DNA of 64,000 nucleotides, taken from NCBI GenBank assembly GCA_965218055.1, contig CBDCKA010000002.1:930001-994000 (forward strand). The letters are read 5' to 3'. Made by a program: the position numbers and the translations under genes. Source of the stretch: CBDBKE01 sp965218055. GTDB lineage: Bacteria > Acidobacteriota > Terriglobia > JAJPHL01 > JAPKYU01. Under the pieces are notes generated by a model. That model was not told the DNA's origin. It was given only the letters and a program-made list of their open reading frames with translations, and did no database searches. Shown one piece after another: positions 26,181 through 35,689 of this stretch. Numbering within the stretch: the stretch's first letter is position 1; the number at the start of each line of letters is the position of its first letter.

Positions 26181-29100
26181 TTACTGAACGGCGATGGTGG
26201 CGGTGTTGCTTTGGAAGCCGCCCTGGGTGAGCACGACCGGCACGATGTCGCCCGGTGTGATACCCGCAGGCACTTGGGCGTTGACCTGGTAGACGCCCAC
26301 GAAGCGCGGCGCCAGCCCCGCAAAGCTTACCGTCGCCGGCTGGCCGCCGATCGTCACCATGACCGGCGTTGTCACCGTGGCCAGCGGACCGGCCGGCCCA
26401 GGGTCGCCCGAAGGCACCGCGGGCTCGGTAGCCCCCAGTCCTGTGCAGAAGATCGAGATGAAGCCGCCGATTTCGGCCGGCTCGCTGGGCACGTTGGGCG
26501 TCTCCGGCATCGCCAGGCGGTTGGTGTTGGCAATCAGGATCGCGCCCTGGTCGCCGAACGGCGGCCCTAGCGTGAAGATTCCGGGACGATTTGCGGCGGT
26601 CTGAAGCGGCTCAGGTGAGCTGAGCACCCCATTGGCCTCCACCAGCACCTGCAGCTGCCGGTCCGCTTCCAGCTCGAACGGCACCTGCGCGTTCACCTGC
26701 CCTGGGCCGGCGAAGAACAGCGGCGCTTCCTGGCCGCCGATCAGCACCCGCACCAGGCCAAGGGAGCGCGGTAACGGCAGTTCGGACGCGAGGTTGTTGC
26801 CCGCCGCCAGATTCTGCCCAAACAGCGAAACGATGCTGCCTGGGGCTAGGGGCCCGGGTGTAAAGCCGGCGCCCAGAACCACGCCTCCCTGGTTCAGGAT
26901 GGCCGCCTGCGGATTCGGGTTCGGGACCACCTGAGCTGTGGCAGTGACCTCTCCCTCCAGGCCGCTGGACAAGCCCCGCGCCGTCACCACCACCTGCGAA
27001 CTGGCCTGGTTGGGGCGCCAGGTCCCTACATATTGGCCATTCTTCAAGTCGGTCAGCGTCAGCGTAGGATCGCCGCTGGAGAACGACAGCACCACGGAGC
27101 CGCCCACCGCCGCGTTACCACAGTCGTCGCGCGCGTTCACCAACACCACGGTGGGGAAGCCGACCTCCGAGCTGAAGTTGGCGAACAGGCTGGTGAACTG
27201 CAAAACCAGCTCCGTGGCAGTGCACTCCTCACTGCCCTGCGCCGGCCGGACAAAGCCGTCGCTCAGGGCGGCGGCGGATGCCGCCGCGCCTGGCGGCAGA
27301 ACCAGGAACAGCAACCGCACCGGATGCAGTTCTCCGTCATTCCGCGTCAGTACGGTCAGCCCGGCCCGGTACACATCGGCCGTCAGGTCTCCCAGCTCCG
27401 GCTGCACCACGATCCGTCCAGGGGTGTCGCGAGTGGCCCTACCGACGTCCGGTGCGCGCTTCACCCATGGTGCGTCGATGGGCACGCTGATGAACTCCAC
27501 CAGCTCCGCTTCGGTGGTGGCCACCGTTACGTTCTGTGAGCCGGGCGAGGAGCTGCCCTCTGCGGCCACGAAGATCATCCCGGTGGGTCGCACCACGTTG
27601 CCTAACCGCGTACCTGGCGGCAGCACTTGCAAATCCACCTTCACGACTTGCGGCGAGTTGTTGGCCCCGGCCGATCTAACCTCGACCAAACCCACGTAGA
27701 AGCCAGCCGCTAGCCCCGCGGGATCCACCGAGACGGTCACCAGAGGGATCTCGCTGGCCCCGGCATTGCTGCTGCCGGCCGCCTGAGAAACACGCAGCCA
27801 GCTTGCAGTGGTCTCGGCCGTCCAGTCCAGGCTGCCGCTGCCGACGTTCAGCACGCCGAAGGTCTGCGGCGGCTCAGACCCGCCAGCTTCCACAGCTCGG
27901 AATGGTAAGCCGGTCTCGCTGAGCAACAGCACCCCATCGGGCGCGGTAACAAGCAAGCTCACCGACACGGTGACGCTCTGGTTGGTGTCGGCGCTGCCCA
28001 CGGTGATGGAGCCTGAATGCGAACCGGCCGCCAACCCTGCCGGGTTCACGTTGATTTGCAGGCTGACCGGCGTGCCGGCCGACACGCTGCCCGAAGTCGC
28101 TGAAACGGCCAGCCAATTGCCACTGACCGTGCTAGCCTCAGCCATCCAGCCTATCGTGCCGCTACCGGTATTCTCGATGCGCAGCGACTGCGCCGGTGGC
28201 GCCGGCGCTCCGGCTACCACCTGGAAACTCAAGTCCGACGGTCCGACCGACAAGCTGGGCGGCTGCGCTTCCGTGACTGTGAAGGTGACCAAGATGGTCG
28301 CCAGCGAGGGCATCGCCGCCGGAGCAGAAATCTCGATGCTAGCTTGGTGGGTCGCCTCAGACAGGTTCGTCGCATCGGCGGAGACCGAAACCGTGGCCGG
28401 CATCTGCCCGGATGAGGACGACACACTCAGCCAGCTGCTGCCGGCAACCACCGTGGCCTGCCAGGGCAGACCGGCGACGCTGCTGCTCAGCGTCAGTTGT
28501 TCGGGAGCACCTGCAGTGGAGCCCGCAGTGGCCGAAAAGTCCAGGCTGGCGGGAGAGACGGAGAAGGAAGGCGCAGCGGCGAATAGAACCTTGCGGATGC
28601 GCTCGTTGAACTGGTCGGCGATGTAGAGGTTACCGGCCGCATCCATCGCCACACCGAGGGGGTTATTCAGCCTAGCGCTGGTGGCCGGACCCCCATCGCT
28701 GGAAAAGCCTCCAGCGTCAAAGCCCGTGGGTCCGCTGCCGGCCATGGTGGTGATAATCCCGTCGGGGCTGACCTTGCGCACGCGCTGGTTGTACGTGTCA
28801 GCGATGTAGAGGTTGCCGGCCGCATCTACAACGACATCTCCGGGAAAGGCCAATGACGCGCTAGTGGCCGGACCACCATCGCCAGAAAAACCACCACCGT
28901 CAATGCCCGCAGCGCCGCTACCGGCCACGGTGGTGATGACCCCGCCGGTATCAACCTTGCGGATGCGGTGGTTCAACTGGTCGGCGATGTAGAGGTTGCC
29001 GGCCGCGTCCACCGCCACACCTGTAGGGCGTGCTAACGAGGCGTTGACCGCCGGTCCGCCATCCCCCGAAAAGCCCAAATCTCCATTGCCCGCCACGGTC

Positions 29101-30434
29101 GTGATCGTCCCGTCGAGGCTAACCTTGCGGATTCGGTCGTTAAACGTGTCGGCGATGTAGAGGTTGCCGGCCGCATCTACTGCCACACCTGCAGGTCGAT
29201 TTAGCGAGGCACTGGTGGCCGGCCCGCCATCGCCAATGTCAGGAAAGAGAGGAGACCCCCCGCCCGCCACGGCGGTGATAACGCCACCAAGGCTGACCTT
29301 GCGGACGCGGTCGTTGAACTGGTCGGCGATGTAAAGGTTACCCGCCGGATCCACTGCCACACCCGCAGCTTCATTTAGCGAGGCACTGGTGGCCGGCCCG
29401 CCATCGCCAATGTCAGGAAAGAGAGGAGACCCCCCGCCCGCCACGGTGGTGATAATCCCACCAGGGCTGACCTTGCGGACGCGGTCGTTGAACTGGTCAG
29501 CGATGTAGAGGTTACCCGCCGGATCCACTGCCACACCCGCAGGTTCATTTAGCGAGGCACTGGTGGCCGGCCCACCATCGCCCCGGAATCTGAATCCTCC
29601 GTTGCCGGCCATGGTGGTGATAATGCCATCGGGGCTTACCTTGCGAATGCGGTCGTTACCATGGTCGGCGATGTAAAGGTTACCCGCCGGATCCACTGCC
29701 ACACCCGCAGGTTCATTTAGCGAGGCACTGGTGGCCGGCCCGCCATCGCCGGAAAACCCTTCCTGTCCGTCGCCGGCCACCGTGGTGATAATCCCGCTGG
29801 GGTTGACCTTGCGGATGCGGTTGTTGAACGTGTCGGCGATGTAAAGGTTACCAGCGGGATCCATCGCCACACCTTCAGGCATATTTAGCAAGGCACTAGT
29901 AGCCAAACTGCCATCACCGGAAAAGCCTCCGGCGTCAAAACCTGTGGGTCCGCTGCCGGCCACGGTGGTGATGGTCCCATCGGGGCTGACCTTGCGGATG
30001 CGGTTATTACCAAAGTCGCCGATGTAGAGGTTGCCAGCCGCATCTACTGCCGCACCTGCAGGTTGACTTAGCGAGGCACTGGTGGCCGGCCCGCCATCGC
30101 CAGAAAATCCGTGGAATCCGTTTCCCGCCACCACGGTGAGCACGCCGGTGGGGGAAATCTTCACCACGAGGTTGTTGTCAGAATCAGCCGCGAGTACATT
30201 GCCGTCCAAGTCAACCGCAACGCCCCCGATTCTTCCCAGGGGCGCATCCGTCGCCGGCAGCGGTCCGGTAGGGAAGATCCACTCGCTGCCGGCCACGGTG
30301 GTGATGACGCCCTGGGCGTGGCAGTGAAAAGGGAAAAAGGCAAAAGGTAAAAGGATTGCCAGGCAGAGAATGGCAAGGGGGTGCTTTGACCTACGGACCA
30401 AGCCCGGCAGTCTGTGCCGCAGAATGCGCTTCAT
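26181..30434 (-). CDS. Large secreted NHL-repeat protein with BACON-like and Solibacter-type C-terminal domains
   Basis: This protein of about 1417 residues has a signal peptide (LAILCLAILLPFAFFPFHCHA) and about ten NHL units of 50-60 residues (core GVAVDPAGNLYIADQFNDR and TTVAG..G), predicted to form one or two beta-propellers (about 45-620). Then come two or more BACON-like beta-sandwich domains (SWLSVSSSSGQMPATVSVSA; NWLAVSATSGSVSAGTPVSL; SWLRVSQAAGSSNAGASEIP), an Ig-like segment, and a C-terminal domain of the Solibacter type (LAPGSIVSLFGQNLA; GQVNAQVPFEL; VGVYQVNAQVPAGI). The start ATG 30434 follows AGGGG; an earlier frame start at 30467 is less likely. It is presumably exported and acts in adhesion or carbohydrate binding (inference). 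Several NHL units are almost identical in DNA. Confidence 0.85.
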   Translation of the reverse strand: MKRILRHRLPGLVRRSKHPLAILCLAILLPFAFFPFHCHAQGVITTVAGSEWIFPTGPLPATDAPLGRIGGVAVDLDGNVLAADSDNNLVVKISPTGVLTVVAGNGFHGFSGDGGPATSASLSQPAGAAVDAAGNLYIGDFGNNRIRKVSPDGTITTVAGSGPTGFDAGGFSGDGSLATSALLNMPEGVAMDPAGNLYIADTFNNRIRKVNPSGIITTVAGDGQEGFSGDGGPATSASLNEPAGVAVDPAGNLYIADHGNDRIRKVSPDGIITTMAGNGGFRFRGDGGPATSASLNEPAGVAVDPAGNLYIADQFNDRVRKVSPGGIITTVAGGGSPLFPDIGDGGPATSASLNEAAGVAVDPAGNLYIADQFNDRVRKVSLGGVITAVAGGGSPLFPDIGDGGPATSASLNRPAGVAVDAAGNLYIADTFNDRIRKVSLDGTITTVAGNGDLGFSGDGGPAVNASLARPTGVAVDAAGNLYIADQLNHRIRKVDTGGVITTVAGSGAAGIDGGGFSGDGGPATSASLAFPGDVVVDAAGNLYIADTYNQRVRKVSPDGIITTMAGSGPTGFDAGGFSSDGGPATSARLNNPLGVAMDAAGNLYIADQFNERIRKVLFAAAPSFSVSPASLDFSATAGSTAGAPEQLTLSSSVAGLPWQATVVAGSSWLSVSSSSGQMPATVSVSADATNLSEATHQASIEISAPAAMPSLATILVTFTVTEAQPPSLSVGPSDLSFQVVAGAPAPPAQSLRIENTGSGTIGWMAEASTVSGNWLAVSATSGSVSAGTPVSLQINVNPAGLAAGSHSGSITVGSADTNQSVTVSVSLLVTAPDGVLLLSETGLPFRAVEAGGSEPPQTFGVLNVGSGSLDWTAETTASWLRVSQAAGSSNAGASEIPLVTVSVDPAGLAAGFYVGLVEVRSAGANNSPQVVKVDLQVLPPGTRLGNVVRPTGMIFVAAEGSSSPGSQNVTVATTEAELVEFISVPIDAPWVKRAPDVGRATRDTPGRIVVQPELGDLTADVYRAGLTVLTRNDGELHPVRLLFLVLPPGAAASAAALSDGFVRPAQGSEECTATELVLQFTSLFANFSSEVGFPTVVLVNARDDCGNAAVGGSVVLSFSSGDPTLTLTDLKNGQYVGTWRPNQASSQVVVTARGLSSGLEGEVTATAQVVPNPNPQAAILNQGGVVLGAGFTPGPLAPGSIVSLFGQNLAAGNNLASELPLPRSLGLVRVLIGGQEAPLFFAGPGQVNAQVPFELEADRQLQVLVEANGVLSSPEPLQTAANRPGIFTLGPPFGDQGAILIANTNRLAMPETPNVPSEPAEIGGFISIFCTGLGATEPAVPSGDPGPAGPLATVTTPVMVTIGGQPATVSFAGLAPRFVGVYQVNAQVPAGITPGDIVPVVLTQGGFQSNTATIAVQ
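28605..30240 (-). repeat. Ten tandem NHL-coding repeats of about 165-190 bp
   Basis: The segment is made of repeated units, each with the DNA core CGGCGATGTAGAGGTTGCC (as read on the plus strand) and GCACTGGTGGCCGGCCCGCC. Two neighbouring units around 29205-29280 and 29385-29460 share a long identical run containing CCAATGTCAGGAAAGAGAGG, which suggests a recent duplication or gene conversion. Confidence 0.85.
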
Positions 30435-30640
30435 GGCATTGCCCCTTGCTGCCACGCATTCTAGCACGCGGTCACACGGACGGCTGCCATGTGTCCCACT
30501 GGGGGTCCAGCCTCGGCCAGGCGTATGATCCGAAGAGTTGGTTCAGCGGCAGATTCGCAGATTTCCCACAGCAACCCTGCCAGGGTATCTGCATCGGTGG
30601 ACCCGCCTCTGGAATTTCGTGTTAATCCGAGCGATTCCCT

Positions 30641-32269
30641 TTAGATTTCGAAGTGGACGCCGTAGCGGACGGGCGCACCGTTCTCGCGCGGGATGATGCG
30701 GACGACGCGGCTCGGTGTCTCGAGTAAATCCGGCATGTCTTCCTGGTAGTGCAGCGCCACCCAGACCATGCTGTTCAGCTCATAGCTGTGGTCGCTCTCA
30801 AAACAGAGGCCGCGGCGTGAGACGTTGATGGGTTCCAAGACCTCGACCAAGTCCGGGCGGCGAATGCGCGCCCGGGTTCGCACATGGAGGCGGCGCGTGG
30901 TTCGCCGGTCATCCCATCTGACATTGCCGGAGAAACCGGCGACAAACTGCTGGGTCGTTGTGAGCGACGGCCCGCGGCGCGCACCGGTAGCCGCCACAGG
31001 TTCGGCGGCCGCCACCGGTTCGGCAGCTACTGGCGCTTCAGCGGGCTGCGCCGTTGCCGCAGTTGGCTCGGCAGCCATCACTGGCTCGAGCACTGGCTCG
31101 GGCACCGGCTCGGGAGCCGCCACCGGTTCGGCAGCTACTGGCACTTCGGCGGGCTGCGCCGTTGCCGCAGGTGGCTCGGCAGCCATCACTGGCTCGGGCA
31201 CCGGCTCGGCGGCCAACACCGGTTCGGGCACCGGTTCGGCAGCTACTGGCGCTTCGGCGGGCTGCGCCGTTGCAGGACGTGACGTAGCGGCCGCGCGGGC
31301 CACTTCAGCGCGCACGGCAGCGAAGGCAGCCTCGGCCTGTTTGAGATGGCGGCGCGCCTCGACCAGCTTTTGGTCGGCGCCTTTCTTATCCGCACGCAGC
31401 GCTTGCAGGTCGCTGGTGCCAGCTGCGGCGCGCGCGCAAGCGTCGGCAGCTTCGCGGGTGAGCTTCTTCGCGCGATCGCGCACCAGTACGGCGCGGTCGG
31501 CCATCTCCTCCAGTTCGCCGCGGAGGGACTGGGCCGCACGCAAGGCAACGGCCATCGCTTCCCGCTGCGTCACTTCCAGAGTGCGGGTCTGCTCGGCGAC
31601 GTGCGCGTCGAGCAGTTGCGTATAGTCGCCAGCGCGCACCACCGTGCCTTCGGCCTCGACAACGCAGGCGGCCGCTTCGCGGGCCGCCGCTTCGTCCGCC
31701 CCCGCACGCGGCGTTTCGCCGGCCGCCCCTTCGATCGTACCCGCACGCGCCGCTTCGCCAGCCGCCCCTTCGTCCGCGCCCGCACGCGCCGCTTCGGCTC
31801 CTGACCCTGTGGCTATCCTGGCGATGGCCGCCCTTCCCATCTCGTTCTGCTCGCGCGCCTCAGGGGTTTCTTCCGGCAGCGGCGGAGCCGACGCTGTCTC
31901 GTTTAGCTCCCAGATGTCCACCGCCGGGTCGGCCGGCGCCAGGCGGACCTGCCGCGGCGCCGGAGCGCTTTCCACTACGAAATCTGCCTGCCTGCCGTTC
32001 TCCAGGTTGTAGATCGTTAGCGTCGTCCCGACCACCACCGGGTGGCGGAGGAGGATGGTAGCCGCGGCAGGCCCGACAGTCAGCGTGTAGGTATGCTCGC
32101 GAAACGCACCCGTGTTCGGGTTCAGGTCAAAGACCGCAATGCGGATGCGCTGCTCGCGTTCGAGTAGGGCCATGGGAATGGGCTCACAGGGTGAACAGTA
32201 TAGCACTGGAGAGCGCGGAGGAACCGGAAAGAAAGGATCCACCGCCGGGCGCGGGAATTCAGGTGCCAT
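30641..32269 (-). CDS. PilZ-domain protein with coiled coil and Ala/Pro/Glu repeats
   Basis: The 542-residue protein has an N-terminal beta-rich region (IRIAVFDLNPNTGAFREHTYTL, about 35-115), an Ala/Gly/Glu-rich region with repeats ARAGADEGAAGEA (about 145-200), a coiled coil (about 205-330), a low-complexity stretch of repeats such as PVAAEPVPEPVLAAEP and TAQPAEAPVAAEPV (about 335-430), and a C-terminal PilZ-like domain with NVSRRGLCF and the basic RRTTRRLHVRTRARIR before it. ATG 32269 follows AAGAAGGA; an in-frame codon at 32392 would run into the neighbouring gene. PilZ domains bind c-di-GMP when an RxxxR and D/NxSxxG pair is present, as appears here. The target is unknown. Confidence 0.72.
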   Translation of the reverse strand: MAPEFPRPAVDPFFPVPPRSPVLYCSPCEPIPMALLEREQRIRIAVFDLNPNTGAFREHTYTLTVGPAAATILLRHPVVVGTTLTIYNLENGRQADFVVESAPAPRQVRLAPADPAVDIWELNETASAPPLPEETPEAREQNEMGRAAIARIATGSGAEAARAGADEGAAGEAARAGTIEGAAGETPRAGADEAAAREAAACVVEAEGTVVRAGDYTQLLDAHVAEQTRTLEVTQREAMAVALRAAQSLRGELEEMADRAVLVRDRAKKLTREAADACARAAAGTSDLQALRADKKGADQKLVEARRHLKQAEAAFAAVRAEVARAAATSRPATAQPAEAPVAAEPVPEPVLAAEPVPEPVMAAEPPAATAQPAEVPVAAEPVAAPEPVPEPVLEPVMAAEPTAATAQPAEAPVAAEPVAAAEPVAATGARRGPSLTTTQQFVAGFSGNVRWDDRRTTRRLHVRTRARIRRPDLVEVLEPINVSRRGLCFESDHSYELNSMVWVALHYQEDMPDLLETPSRVVRIIPRENGAPVRYGVHFEI

Positions 32270-32342
32270 CATAGTCCTTCTTTGACGCGGTGGCGATTCC
32301 CAGGGCCATGTAGTCGGGCGGCTTCCCTCTGTAGGGACTGGC

Positions 32343-33968
32343 TTACCTCTTGCGGTTGTGCGGACTTCCTGCAATGGAGCGCTGCTGGTCAATCCAACTC
32401 ACAACGCTATTAGGCGTGCGGACTTCCCCCCGCAACAACGCGAGGAGAAGATCGTGGGTCAGCACAGTGTTGAAAGCAGGCTCGTAGGTCATTGCTTCTT
32501 TCTGGCCGGCCATTTTGAGCAGAAAGGGAACCCGATGCCCAATCCTGTCAGCAAAGGCAGCCTCCTCGCTGGTCGAAGACGGCTGCGAGCTGGACCCCTG
32601 CACCCCCTGCACCCCAGTTTTCCACCAATGATCACTCGTGACCAAAACCGCGGCAGTCTCCCAGGTACCCGTATCTTCCATAGAACGGCGCACTTCGCCC
32701 AAACTACGATCCATCAGTTCAAGGTTATCCAGGTAATTGCTGCCCTCAAACAATGCAAAATCGTCCTTTGTCCGGTCATAGATGCCGGGAGCATGCGGAA
32801 TAGGCCAGTGCACCAAAATCAGATCAAGATCAGGATCGGTGGCTGCTTTCTTGGCATCGTGAAGGATGGCGAGATATGCATCCAGGTGCTTCTCTCTCCT
32901 CAGGCGTGCTTGCCCTTCGGTCATCATCCTGCGGGTTAAGCCCAACTCCGCGGCCAATGGAGTCACTTCCATTACATTTTGGATCTGTGCCACCATACAG
33001 TCAGGCACCGTCATTCTCCGATCATCCAACGGTCCGACTGTGACCTGCCAGGAACAACTCGTCAAGGTGTCAGTAATCATCCTGCAATAGGGAAGATACC
33101 AACCCGCGACTGCGGAACGGAAGCCTGCTTCGCGGGCCTTCGAAAACACGTTGGGCTGAGTGCTCCAACGTACAGCCTCTTCGGTCCCTGCAAAGGTAAT
33201 CATCAGTTCGTCTGCGTCGAGCGGTTTGGAACTAGAAACCAGTTGCCCGCTGAGAAGAGCAGGCATGGAGAGCAAAGTCCCGTCCGCAGGGGGATAGGCG
33301 TTGCTGGCGTAGATTGCCTGACTGCGTAGGCGATCTATTTCAGGAAGGTGCACTGTTGGCGGCCGCGCCGAGAAGGCCATCCTCTGATCCATCTCATCGA
33401 ACACAAGCCACACAACGCGTGTCGCTGGTGTTTTTCCGGCGGGGGAAGGGGGAGCCAGCGCTTTGTCGCGAAGAGCAACCGTGGAGTCGGCCTTGGTCAA
33501 GGACCAGCCCACCTGGAAAAACGTAATCGGAACGAAGGGAAACAGCACTAAGGCGATCCCTGCCGCGGCACTGAGGGGCTGACGATCCCACAATATGAGA
33601 GCTAGGACAACAACAACGAAAACGACAAAAAGTAAGACCAGAAAGCCGAGTATTCCGTACAGCGGGGGGAGACCCACGAGCTGAAGCAGAAGCTGAAGCA
33701 AGACGCCACAAAAGGCCATAAGTAGCACGAGGAGAAACACGGATTGCCCAATTCTGCGGGAAACCACATTCGACGAAGGCCTGGCGAGAGACAACGCAGC
33801 CCATGTCAGGGCCGCGAGAAGACATACATTGAGCAGAATGGCCACGAGATTGTTCGGGCTGGGGGGGAACTTCGTAAAAAATCGAAGGGAAGGATCGAGC
33901 AGGTTTTTCCACACTTCTATGAAGCATAGATTGGCGAGCGACAGAGCTATGGCCAAGTTCCTAAGCAT
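32343..33968 (-). CDS. Membrane-anchored sulfatase-like (alkaline-phosphatase superfamily) protein
   Basis: The 541-residue protein has about five membrane helices in the first 155 residues and then an extracytoplasmic domain of the alkaline phosphatase superfamily. Visible metal or catalytic elements are VVWLVFDEMDQR (Asp191/Asp194), the probable nucleophile Thr231 in PPADGTLLSMPALLSG, HWPIPHAPG and LVTSDHWWK (Asp-His). The domain order resembles phosphoglycerol or phosphoethanolamine transferases and sulfatase-like enzymes; the substrate cannot be told. Its start overlaps the stop of the methyltransferase fusion gene by 8 bases, so they are co-translated. Confidence 0.8.
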   Translation of the reverse strand: MLRNLAIALSLANLCFIEVWKNLLDPSLRFFTKFPPSPNNLVAILLNVCLLAALTWAALSLARPSSNVVSRRIGQSVFLLVLLMAFCGVLLQLLLQLVGLPPLYGILGFLVLLFVVFVVVVLALILWDRQPLSAAAGIALVLFPFVPITFFQVGWSLTKADSTVALRDKALAPPSPAGKTPATRVVWLVFDEMDQRMAFSARPPTVHLPEIDRLRSQAIYASNAYPPADGTLLSMPALLSGQLVSSSKPLDADELMITFAGTEEAVRWSTQPNVFSKAREAGFRSAVAGWYLPYCRMITDTLTSCSWQVTVGPLDDRRMTVPDCMVAQIQNVMEVTPLAAELGLTRRMMTEGQARLRREKHLDAYLAILHDAKKAATDPDLDLILVHWPIPHAPGIYDRTKDDFALFEGSNYLDNLELMDRSLGEVRRSMEDTGTWETAAVLVTSDHWWKTGVQGVQGSSSQPSSTSEEAAFADRIGHRVPFLLKMAGQKEAMTYEPAFNTVLTHDLLLALLRGEVRTPNSVVSWIDQQRSIAGSPHNRKR

Positions 33969-35442
33969 CGGTCGCAGGCTGTTTTTTCTGTAGCAGATAG
34001 AGCCAACGGCTGGTTCGACCTAGGCGCTGGCAACGAACAATCTCGAATCGCCGGCGGCAGACAGCTTCAAAACGAGATGGGGTCAGGTCGGTGAACAGGT
34101 GGTCTCGGCCCCGGGTGAGGCGACGAAACATAGGGTCATCCGGGGCAACGAACTCAATGACCAACAGTTGGGTAGTCAGTTCGGCGGCGAGATCAAGGAT
34201 TTGCTGCAGAGGGATACGCTCGCTGACAAGCATGTGGTGGACCACGGCCAGCATCAACACAGCATCAAAAGCGCCACGGGCACGGTCCAGAAATCCTGGG
34301 CACTCGTGGTTACGCCAGCCCAGAGCGGGAGTCGGGTGGGTAAGGTTCACAACCAATGGCAGAATATCCAGCCTCCGTGTACGAGCCGTTCGCCACAAAT
34401 GGCCAACCACTACGGGATCGGTGTCAATCGCCACGACGCGGGCGCCCCTTTGAGCGGCGAGGACGCTAAAGTGACCCGTGTTACACCCTGCGTCCAGAAC
34501 TTTGTTGGGAGAAAACTCAGCCATCACATTTTCAACGAAAACCTGCTTCTCCTGAAATTCCGCAGGGGTGTAGCTATGGCAGGAAATCATGTACTCCGAC
34601 CACGCCGAGCCCTTCTTCGCCGTGGGCGACAAGCGATGGAGAGTTCGGCGCAACCGCTTCAGTAAGGAGCCCAGAATGAATCTAGCCCTCTCAGGATCAG
34701 GCAACGATTTCTTTTGATAGATTGTCGCGTCGTCCGGACTATGTCTGGCCGCGAGCCATGTCGGGATGGAAACCTGGGTCAGAACCGGCGGGATCAGTTT
34801 TCGGAGTGGCCCGCAGAGGCGGTAGACTTCCTCCGGCTCGATGCCGTCGCGGCGCGTGGTCAACAGCTGATCCAACCCTACACCGAAGTACTTGTTGACC
34901 AGCAACGGCAACAGGAAAGTGCGCGAAAATTGTGCGTACGGCAACCAAACCGGGTCGCCAGGATCGCGACTTTCAACCGACGTCAGGTCAATGAAGATTG
35001 GTTCCGGGCCGCAAAAAAGAACATTGAAAGGGGTAGCGTCCTTGAGTCCGAACCCTTCGGCCAACAAGGCTTCTGCGAGACTAACAGTAAGGCGCCCGGC
35101 GGCCTCCAGCATTTCGGGCGGCCACTCGTAGGGAAAGCTGGCAAACGGCACCCGTTCATGCTCGACGATCATCCCGGCGCCCATCTCGTCGAACAGGCTG
35201 TCAAATTCAGGATTCTTGCGCAGCTTTTCGATTTCGGCGGTATCGAGAACGCCTGTATGCACTAATCGACCCGCTTTAGCAAACTCCCGCGCTGTGGTCG
35301 AAGCTAGAAAAGCACGGAGGTGCTCTACATCCGGTTTCTTGATAACGCGGATGATGCGCCCATCAAGTCTGACTAAGCAGCCTTCAGGGTCACGGAAGGA
35401 GATGCCCACAGGGATCGGAGGGGAAACGTCACCATGACTCAT
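33961..35442 (-). CDS. Kinase-like domain fused to class I SAM methyltransferase (NoeA-like)
   Basis: The 493-residue protein joins two modules. The first (about 20-245) ends in GFGLKDATPFNVLFCGPEPIFIDLTSVE, where Asp135, Asn140 and Asp152 lie like the catalytic loop and metal-binding Asp of aminoglycoside-kinase folds. The second (about 290-490) is a Rossmann methyltransferase with motif I VLDAGCNTGHFSVLAA and RVVAIDTDP (motif II). Proteins of this sort are often annotated as nodulation protein NoeA-like or simply as SAM methyltransferases. The kinase-like reading is an inference from motif spacing. It lies 10 bases after the small membrane protein gene and overlaps the sulfatase-like gene. 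Confidence 0.72.
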   Translation of the reverse strand: MSHGDVSPPIPVGISFRDPEGCLVRLDGRIIRVIKKPDVEHLRAFLASTTAREFAKAGRLVHTGVLDTAEIEKLRKNPEFDSLFDEMGAGMIVEHERVPFASFPYEWPPEMLEAAGRLTVSLAEALLAEGFGLKDATPFNVLFCGPEPIFIDLTSVESRDPGDPVWLPYAQFSRTFLLPLLVNKYFGVGLDQLLTTRRDGIEPEEVYRLCGPLRKLIPPVLTQVSIPTWLAARHSPDDATIYQKKSLPDPERARFILGSLLKRLRRTLHRLSPTAKKGSAWSEYMISCHSYTPAEFQEKQVFVENVMAEFSPNKVLDAGCNTGHFSVLAAQRGARVVAIDTDPVVVGHLWRTARTRRLDILPLVVNLTHPTPALGWRNHECPGFLDRARGAFDAVLMLAVVHHMLVSERIPLQQILDLAAELTTQLLVIEFVAPDDPMFRRLTRGRDHLFTDLTPSRFEAVCRRRFEIVRCQRLGRTSRWLYLLQKKQPATDA

Positions 35443-35452
35443 TCACAATAGC

Positions 35453-35689
35453 CTATTCCTTGTTTTTCTTGGTCTTTCTCCAGAAAAACATCCGCGCGAT
35501 GAACTTGCGGAAATAGAACAGACCCCCAAAGAAGGCAGCAAGCAGGGCTTGCAAAAGCAACGCCCCCGACCCCGGGTCGATATAAAAAGCGTAGGCTTCG
35601 GTCTCGGTCACGATCAATACAGCCAGACAACCAACTAGCCGACCAGGTAGCCGACGCGGAACCGAAGCCGGTCCGGGAGCGATTGACAT
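35453..35689 (-). CDS. Small membrane protein with YIDPGSG motif
   Basis: This 78-residue protein has an N-terminal hydrophobic segment (LVGCLAVLIVTETEAYAF), the motif YIDPGSGALLLQALLAAFFGG at about 46-66 (a second hydrophobic segment), and a strongly basic tail (RKFIARMFFWRKTKKNK). The YIDPGSG-plus-helix-plus-basic-tail pattern seems to recur in small proteins next to sulfatase-like and glycan-modifying genes (from memory). It is the first gene of the three-gene set. The function is unknown. Confidence 0.65.
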   Translation of the reverse strand: MSIAPGPASVPRRLPGRLVGCLAVLIVTETEAYAFYIDPGSGALLLQALLAAFFGGLFYFRKFIARMFFWRKTKKNKE

